A stretch of DNA of 64,000 nucleotides, taken from assembly GCA_027924585.1 (NCBI GenBank), contig BSBM01000186.1, forward strand, positions 8,370,001-8,434,000, in the 5' to 3' direction. This document shows positions 58,470 through 64,000 of the stretch, one piece after another. The notes beneath the pieces were generated by a model. The model saw only the letters and a program-made list of their open reading frames with translations, searched no databases and had not been told where the DNA came from. This stretch comes from Larix kaempferi (taxonomy: Eukaryota > Streptophyta > Pinopsida > Pinales > Pinaceae). Position 1 is the first letter of the stretch. Each line of letters opens with the position of its first letter. The translations under genes and the position numbers were made by a program.

Positions 58470-59465
58470 TTTTGTAACTTCATATTTTTACAATGTGCAT
58501 GAGTATGTAGGATGACCTACTTTTAAATACATTGTAGATGAGAAAGTGTGGAATATTTTCCGTGATTGTATGCCATTCTTTTGGATTTTTGTTGGACTCT
58601 ATCGTGTACCACATGCCATTGTTAGTTGGCATGTTGGTTGGCATGCCTTGCACTATCATCACATCGAAAAATGTGCTTGTAGGGTTAAATATGTCTTCGT
58701 GAATGTAAGGTTTCATCCACCATGAACTTAGATGTTTTCTCATTCAATTTTGTACATAAATAAAACTTAAAAATAAAAACATAAAGAAGACAATTTATTT
58801 TTCAATCATTTTCTTTTCATATTTGCATTTGTTTCTTCTTTTGAGCCATCTTGATTCAAAATTTCTTGGTTTATTTGCATAAGTTTATTTCATTTCATTC
58901 CTTCATTCTTTTTATCACTATGCATTTTAGTTTTGTTTCAGTTTGTTATTTTCCATCAATCATGTTGTCTCCATCAATCAATTGTCAATCTTGGCTTGAG
59001 ATGAAAAAAAACTAATGGTGATAAGGATAGCTTATCAATCACTAAAATGCCAAGTTTGTGACAAATACAGGTCAATAGGAAGACTAAATACCCAAACCCT
59101 TATGTGAATCCTCATGGATCTCTCCTCTTGATAATTATGTGCACTAACAAATAGATTCACTCTTGAAAACAAAAAGAGTCATACCTTCCTCGATTATCTC
59201 TTTGTTCCCTATGTCCACCCATTGCGTCTCAGAGTGGCTATGGAATACATGCATGTGAATTTCTTTTAGAAATCCATGTTTTTTCGTATTTGATTTCATA
59301 AACTACTTTCATGATCTCAATACCAATTTATATATACCAGCTTAAGCTTCATACACCAAATCAATGTTGCACTAATATCTAAATGGATTCAAATTTTGCA
59401 ATATTTTTTCTTTGTTATTTCTATGCATTGGTTTGCAAGACCAAGAATTTATAATTGCATGCCAC
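58470..59465. other. Spacer
   Basis: No gene or repeat pair recognised. 58600-58650 has a local GTTGGCATG repeat (TTAGTTGGCATGTTGGTTGGCATGCC). Confidence 0.5.
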
Positions 59466-59884
59466 TGTTGTAGTGCCCTAACTAGGCACTGGGTCTCCAT
59501 TCGCTTTTCATGTAAAGAATCAACCGTCTATGTTTCAGGGTTCTAAATGTTCATAAGTCTGTGCAAATTAAATAAACATAAGCTTAATACTTTTCATGTT
59601 AACCCTGTTCTTTTAACATACGTAATTTGGAATTAAAAGAAAATACCTGTTACTTAAGCTGGTTCAGTAAAATACCTGGAATCTGTAGATTTGCAGCAAG
59701 GTAAGAAGATTCCTATAGTGGGTTCTGTAGGTTACCTTAGCAACCCAAAATGATGTGTCCACCCTGCCGATCAGCTATTATCTTGCTGACCCTAGGAAAT
59801 CAACGGATTTCCTAGCCCCCAAGCCCACAGACCGATAATCCCGACAACAACCTTCCTCAATGCCTTTCCATAGCTCAATGGTAA

Positions 59885-60000
59885 TACTTGCTGAGTTAAC
59901 CCCCTCCTCAGTCTTTTCTTTTGAGTTTCCCACCTCCTCAAAGCTTCGAGTTAACCCCCTCCTCGGCATCGAGTTAACCCCCTCCTCGTCATTCCTCCTC
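59885..60000. repeat. Short GAGTTAACCCCCTCCTC repeats
   Basis: GAGTTAACCCCCTCCTC occurs near 59895, 59949 and 59970, with a variant (GAGTTTCCCACCTCCTC) near 59922. Possibly within the LTR above. Confidence 0.85.
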
Positions 60001-60339
60001 TTTCCCAAAAATCCTCACAGTTCTCCCACAATAACCCCCTTACTACTTTGTTAAATCCCCTCTTTATAGGAATCCACCTCCTTCATAAAGTCAAACTTCC
60101 TTATCACTCCACCACCCTAGCTGTCGTGGTCTTTGGAAGTACAAATCATTAATGCATCCCCTTTTTAAGGTAAAAAGGTGGAATATATATTATTTTTAAA
60201 TCACCCAAGTTTCTCTCGAGTAGTGGAGTTGTTAAATAATTTATTTAACAAACCCCTTTTATTTACTTGGAATGGATCCGTTAATTAATTGAATGAATCA
60301 TTTATTTAATAATTTATTCAATCCACTATGCTCTATAGA

Positions 60340-60425
60340 AAGGATTATTATCATTATTATTATTAATTAAATAATAATAATAATGTAATAATAATAACAA
60401 TAATAATTAATAATAATAGTAATTA
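60340..60425. repeat. ATT/AAT trinucleotide-rich tract
   Basis: Interrupted ATT then AAT repeats over about 80 bp, partly inverted, so it could form an AT hairpin. Confidence 0.85.
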
Positions 60426-62057
60426 CTTTAATTGTGAATAGTAATTAAAATATTTATTTGTTTAATGGATAAGTGTCAACATAGTACCTCTAGGTATAAT
60501 TAATGAAATATACTTAATAGTTTATTTAATCATGATCAACAATTATATAGCACACTCTTCTAGTATTAACGTTTAACTGTTATTCTTCATATTGAAGTCA
60601 CATTCACTTGAGGATACTTGCGATTAATGACACTTATTTTAACTGTTCATCACTATGTTACATACAAGACTAATTAACTTATTTTACACATTAAAACTTG
60701 ATGATCTTTTACTGATCAAGTCATTCACTGAATACTTATTTGAGTTATCTATGATAACTTATAACATTGTTACATCTTGATAAGTATGTTGTTAACCAAT
60801 ATTATTGCGCATGTGCATAATGTGCATGCGTGGCCAGCGTATGCACAAGACGGACATGTACTATAAACATACATCATACTTCCTATGTATATCAGCTAAC
60901 TAATACTAATAATACTTTATGCAAACTGAACAAGTATACATTCATCATAATATTACTAAAACATCATTGGTTACTTTATCAGTTAACCTTTAAGATTTCA
61001 TTTCATTATTTTTTTATGATTACCTTTGTTCCATCAATCAGGTACAAGGAAAGCTACCTACTACCACTAACTCAAAATCAACGGATACCCAACCCTCAAT
61101 AGTACTAACTATCATATCCTCCCATCCTAACCTACGTCCACATCCTCCCTATCCTTCCTCTGCTAGTATAACAGTGGATGTCGGACTCATCGACCTGACC
61201 ACATAGAACATGAGAGCGATAGCGTCAACTGAACAGCGGACCTATCCTCCCCTAACAGGCATCCGACCATCGTCATCACAACTACATGGGGAGCATGTCT
61301 CAGCACGGCCCTCCCACGACCTCGGGTATCATAGGAACATAGGGTGGGAAACACATCCATCCCTCTCAACATATTGGGCCTACGCCCTTATCAAATCATA
61401 CTCTGCTGCTCTCGAGATTATCGGTCCATGTCATCGTTTCATCAATTTCAGTTGCTAAGGTTTACTGCATGGATAGGTTCTTCTCCGTATATCAGATCAA
61501 GTATCTGGCTATCCCATAGCCCTCGTGTCATGTTGGTTAGTATTCCGCAAGATACACCTTTTATAACAAGCATTTCCATTCGATTACCAATTGATCCATA
61601 TCATCAACATCATTTTATTTCACGTCACAATTTCATCACAGGTATGTATGGAATATAACAGTTCTATCAATTTCATCATAGGATGGCATCCACGTACAAC
61701 ACCATATATTTTACATTCTATCATTGTCTGATCCATATTGTTAGCATCATTTATTTCATCACATAAAATCATTAAATCGATCACAGCATATTTACCACAT
61801 CATATATATATATCACATTTCCTCCAGGACGATTATCAAACATACACTCTCATTATGAAATAAAAGAATCTCATGATAATCATAACTTAATAACTGCATG
61901 AATATAGTAACATCATTAACACAGTAGCAACATATCATCATGTCTATCATGCTGAAAATATAGTTCACGCTGTCTAGCTGAGTCAAACAGATAACAAGCA
62001 ATAAAGTGAAAGGTGTCTAACTCATAAACATGCCTAGTCAAAATATGGGGCGTTACA

Positions 62058-64000
62058 TACACCCACCCTTCAGGAAACTTCGTCCCGAAGTTATGGTCAT
62101 AATAATGCAGGGAAAATCTTGATGCCTAACCTCTTCATTCTTGCAAGTAGCAGGTGTTGGCCATAATTGTCCTACTAGCTTTGACTTGACCGAATATGTT
62201 GGTATTATACTATGGCTTTGCTTCTTTTATCCCCTGATGTGTATTCTAATAATTAAAGAAACATTTAGATTAATCTTTCTATTGAATTTCTAGAATCCCT
62301 AAGGTTATAATCAAGTGCTATCCACCTCAGTATCCTACTTTCGCCGTTTGGCAACATCCTTCAAGTTATAACATCTAGAGAGGTTTACTCATCACAAAAG
62401 CTTATATTAATCCAACTTAGCATGAAATAATCAACGATTTTTTGTTTAAAATGGAGAGCTGAGAGTTCATAATCTTTAATTATTCAACAAGCGACTACAA
62501 GGATCTTTAAGATTTGCATACCTCTCCTAGGAGATGAAGATCCCTGTTATTTCATTCTAAGGTCAACCATTGTTATTACCTTAGTGTTAATAAGCAATCT
62601 GCATCCTTGATAACCATAAGTATTGTAACAAATAGTACATTAGGAGAACTATCATTTATTAGAATGTTTTTAGTAACTATATTTACCAAAATGCTTAAGT
62701 TCGTTGATAGTATCTGTTAGGGGTTTAAACAACGTAACTTTATTCATTGAGGTGCACATCGGTTCCTATTTTGCCTCCATTACTACCCCATTTACTTGTA
62801 TTACTAGTTCACTTAACCTGGTTGAGGGTTCGGCGCACCTTCATTCACGGTAACTTCATTAGTCACTCAATAATTTACCCACTTTTATAATTTACTGCTC
62901 ATTCATTTTGTAATTATTAAATCCTAGTTGTTTCTCAATAATATCTCCCCCATCGTGACAATTTAACCTAAGCAAGACTAGCGGCATATAACCCTCACCC
63001 CTTTCTCGCACATACCTAGTTACTTCAATCCTTTTCCACTTACTATATTGAAACGTGATTAATTGCACATTACGCATAGAAAATTTACGGTGTTAATTTT
63101 AATACATAGATATCTCCCATATCTTAATACTAATTAAATTTTCCAATAGGGGAATCCATTCACACATACCTTAAATATTGACTTACCATCTCTATTTGGA
63201 GTGCCTCATACAACTACACATTATCACTAGACATGAGATACACATATAATCTTACTCCCTTTCTTGACAGTTTGTAAAGATGCCCATTCTCATCAATAAT
63301 TAATTTCATCATTTCTCATAAATTGGAAATGCACTATTTCCCCTAAAACATAGTTTTATTACAAATTCCAAGTACTTGATTTATAACGGTTGTTAGACTA
63401 TTGGTCAAGTGTTATTGACTTTCAATTATCTCTCATTTTATTACCTTCCTACCATGTCCTTGCTCCATTTACTACCTTATTAGATTTGGTTAATGCATCT
63501 CTTGTCTCTATCGATGATCCTCCCCTTATATATATATAACCCGTGGATCTTGTACATAATGGGAAGCAACACAATTATCCTAGTCACTAATAGTGGTAAC
63601 CATCATCCCTTAATATTTGAACACGAATGTTTATTTATTCGACAAACCGACGCATTATTAAACGTAAGTGGACTCCATCATCATAATTAACTAATAGAAC
63701 TAGAACGCTTCTTCATTCCTTACAATCTCGTAGCTAGTTTTGTTCCCACCCTTACCATTGCAAAGGTGATTACTAGTATTTATCCAAGTATGCCATTGTA
63801 TCTGTACATCACCACTCTTTCTACCTACACAAGCAACCTTTATGTACTTTGTAAGGCCTTAGTCTAATCCTACAAGTTGAATGAAAACATCCTTACGTAA
63901 TATCTTCAATCAGATTAGAACTTCATAACAACCGCTTTAACTGAGTTAAGTTGAGGACTGTGTTGAGATTCTTACGACTCTTTTATTATTAACCGAGATC
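62058..64000 (-). mobile_element. 3' interior of a minus-strand gypsy-type element, running off the window
   Basis: The minus strand next to the LTR reads AACTTCGGGACGAAGTT (62077-62093), then a purine-rich spacer and GGGTGGGTGTA (62058-62068). No gag-pol frame is seen in the 1.9 kb available, so this may be another non-coding derivative related to the LARD-like element at 43498-52747. Confidence 0.55.

Larger units (their letters stand above)
59468..62057 (-). repeat. Probable 3' LTR of a minus-strand gypsy element
   Basis: The right boundary is well supported: minus strand TGTAACGCCCC starts at 62057, directly after a purine-rich tract and ACTTCGGGACGAAGTT. That is the same layout and almost the same start (TGTAATGCCCC) as the 43498-52747 element. 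The left boundary at 59468 (plus strand TGTAGTGCCCTAACTAGG) is only a guess from its LTR-end look. The second LTR would lie beyond the window. Confidence 0.5.

Overview
The window looks like nuclear DNA of a land plant with a large, retrotransposon-rich genome. The evidence is a plant-type ABCG half-transporter gene with many introns, a plant RTF1/VIP5-like fragment, LTR elements with initiator-Met-type primer sites, gypsy and copia gag remnants, and plant-type LINE RNase H domains. A conifer or other gymnosperm would fit, but nothing here proves it. I found no convincingly intact host gene. The coding relics are decayed or interrupted, and most of the window is nested transposable elements, minisatellites and AT-rich spacer.

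Layout. 1-1250: direct repeats of about 270 bp, followed at 1300-1685 by a broken piece of an RTF1/VIP5-like coding sequence. 4080-12836: an eight-exon ABCG half-transporter pseudogene. Its third exon was split by a 5.5-kb copia-type LTR element lying on the minus strand (5244-10744, target duplication GAAAT). That element kept gag and a long acidic reading region but has no visible polymerase. 14157-20560: an element with 222-bp LTRs (target duplication GCATT) that encodes a 342-residue coiled-coil protein and carries an antisense gypsy gag zinc-knuckle fragment. 20566-30000: spacer with microsatellites, two candidate exons and a LINE RNase H relic. 30024-30620: 17 tandem units of 35-37 bp, nine of which carry the palindrome CCACGTGG (a G-box), with a TATA-like site about 0.55 kb downstream. 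31200-43490: spacer with a tRNA-Ala pseudogene, a decayed spliced reading frame and an older relative of the coiled-coil element. 43498-52747: a 9.25-kb element with about 1.9-kb LTRs (target duplication TTTAA) and no coding capacity. Each of its LTRs contains a second, embedded polypurine tract and LTR start. 53300-55100: the 3' end of a LINE, next to an (AT)n tract. 56861-58460: primer site and gag of a Tat/Ogre-like gypsy element. 59468-64000: the 3' end of another element sharing the ACTTCGGGACGAAGTT motif, on the minus strand and running out of the window.

The retrotransposons here are mostly non-autonomous. They keep LTRs, primer sites and polypurine tracts, sometimes gag or a structural-type protein, but no reverse transcriptase or integrase that I can see, so they would depend on enzymes from elsewhere. 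The most unusual items are the coiled-coil-only LTR family (two copies of different age), the compound LTR with an embedded polypurine tract, and the G-box minisatellite. All similarity statements are from memory and by eye; no database search was run.
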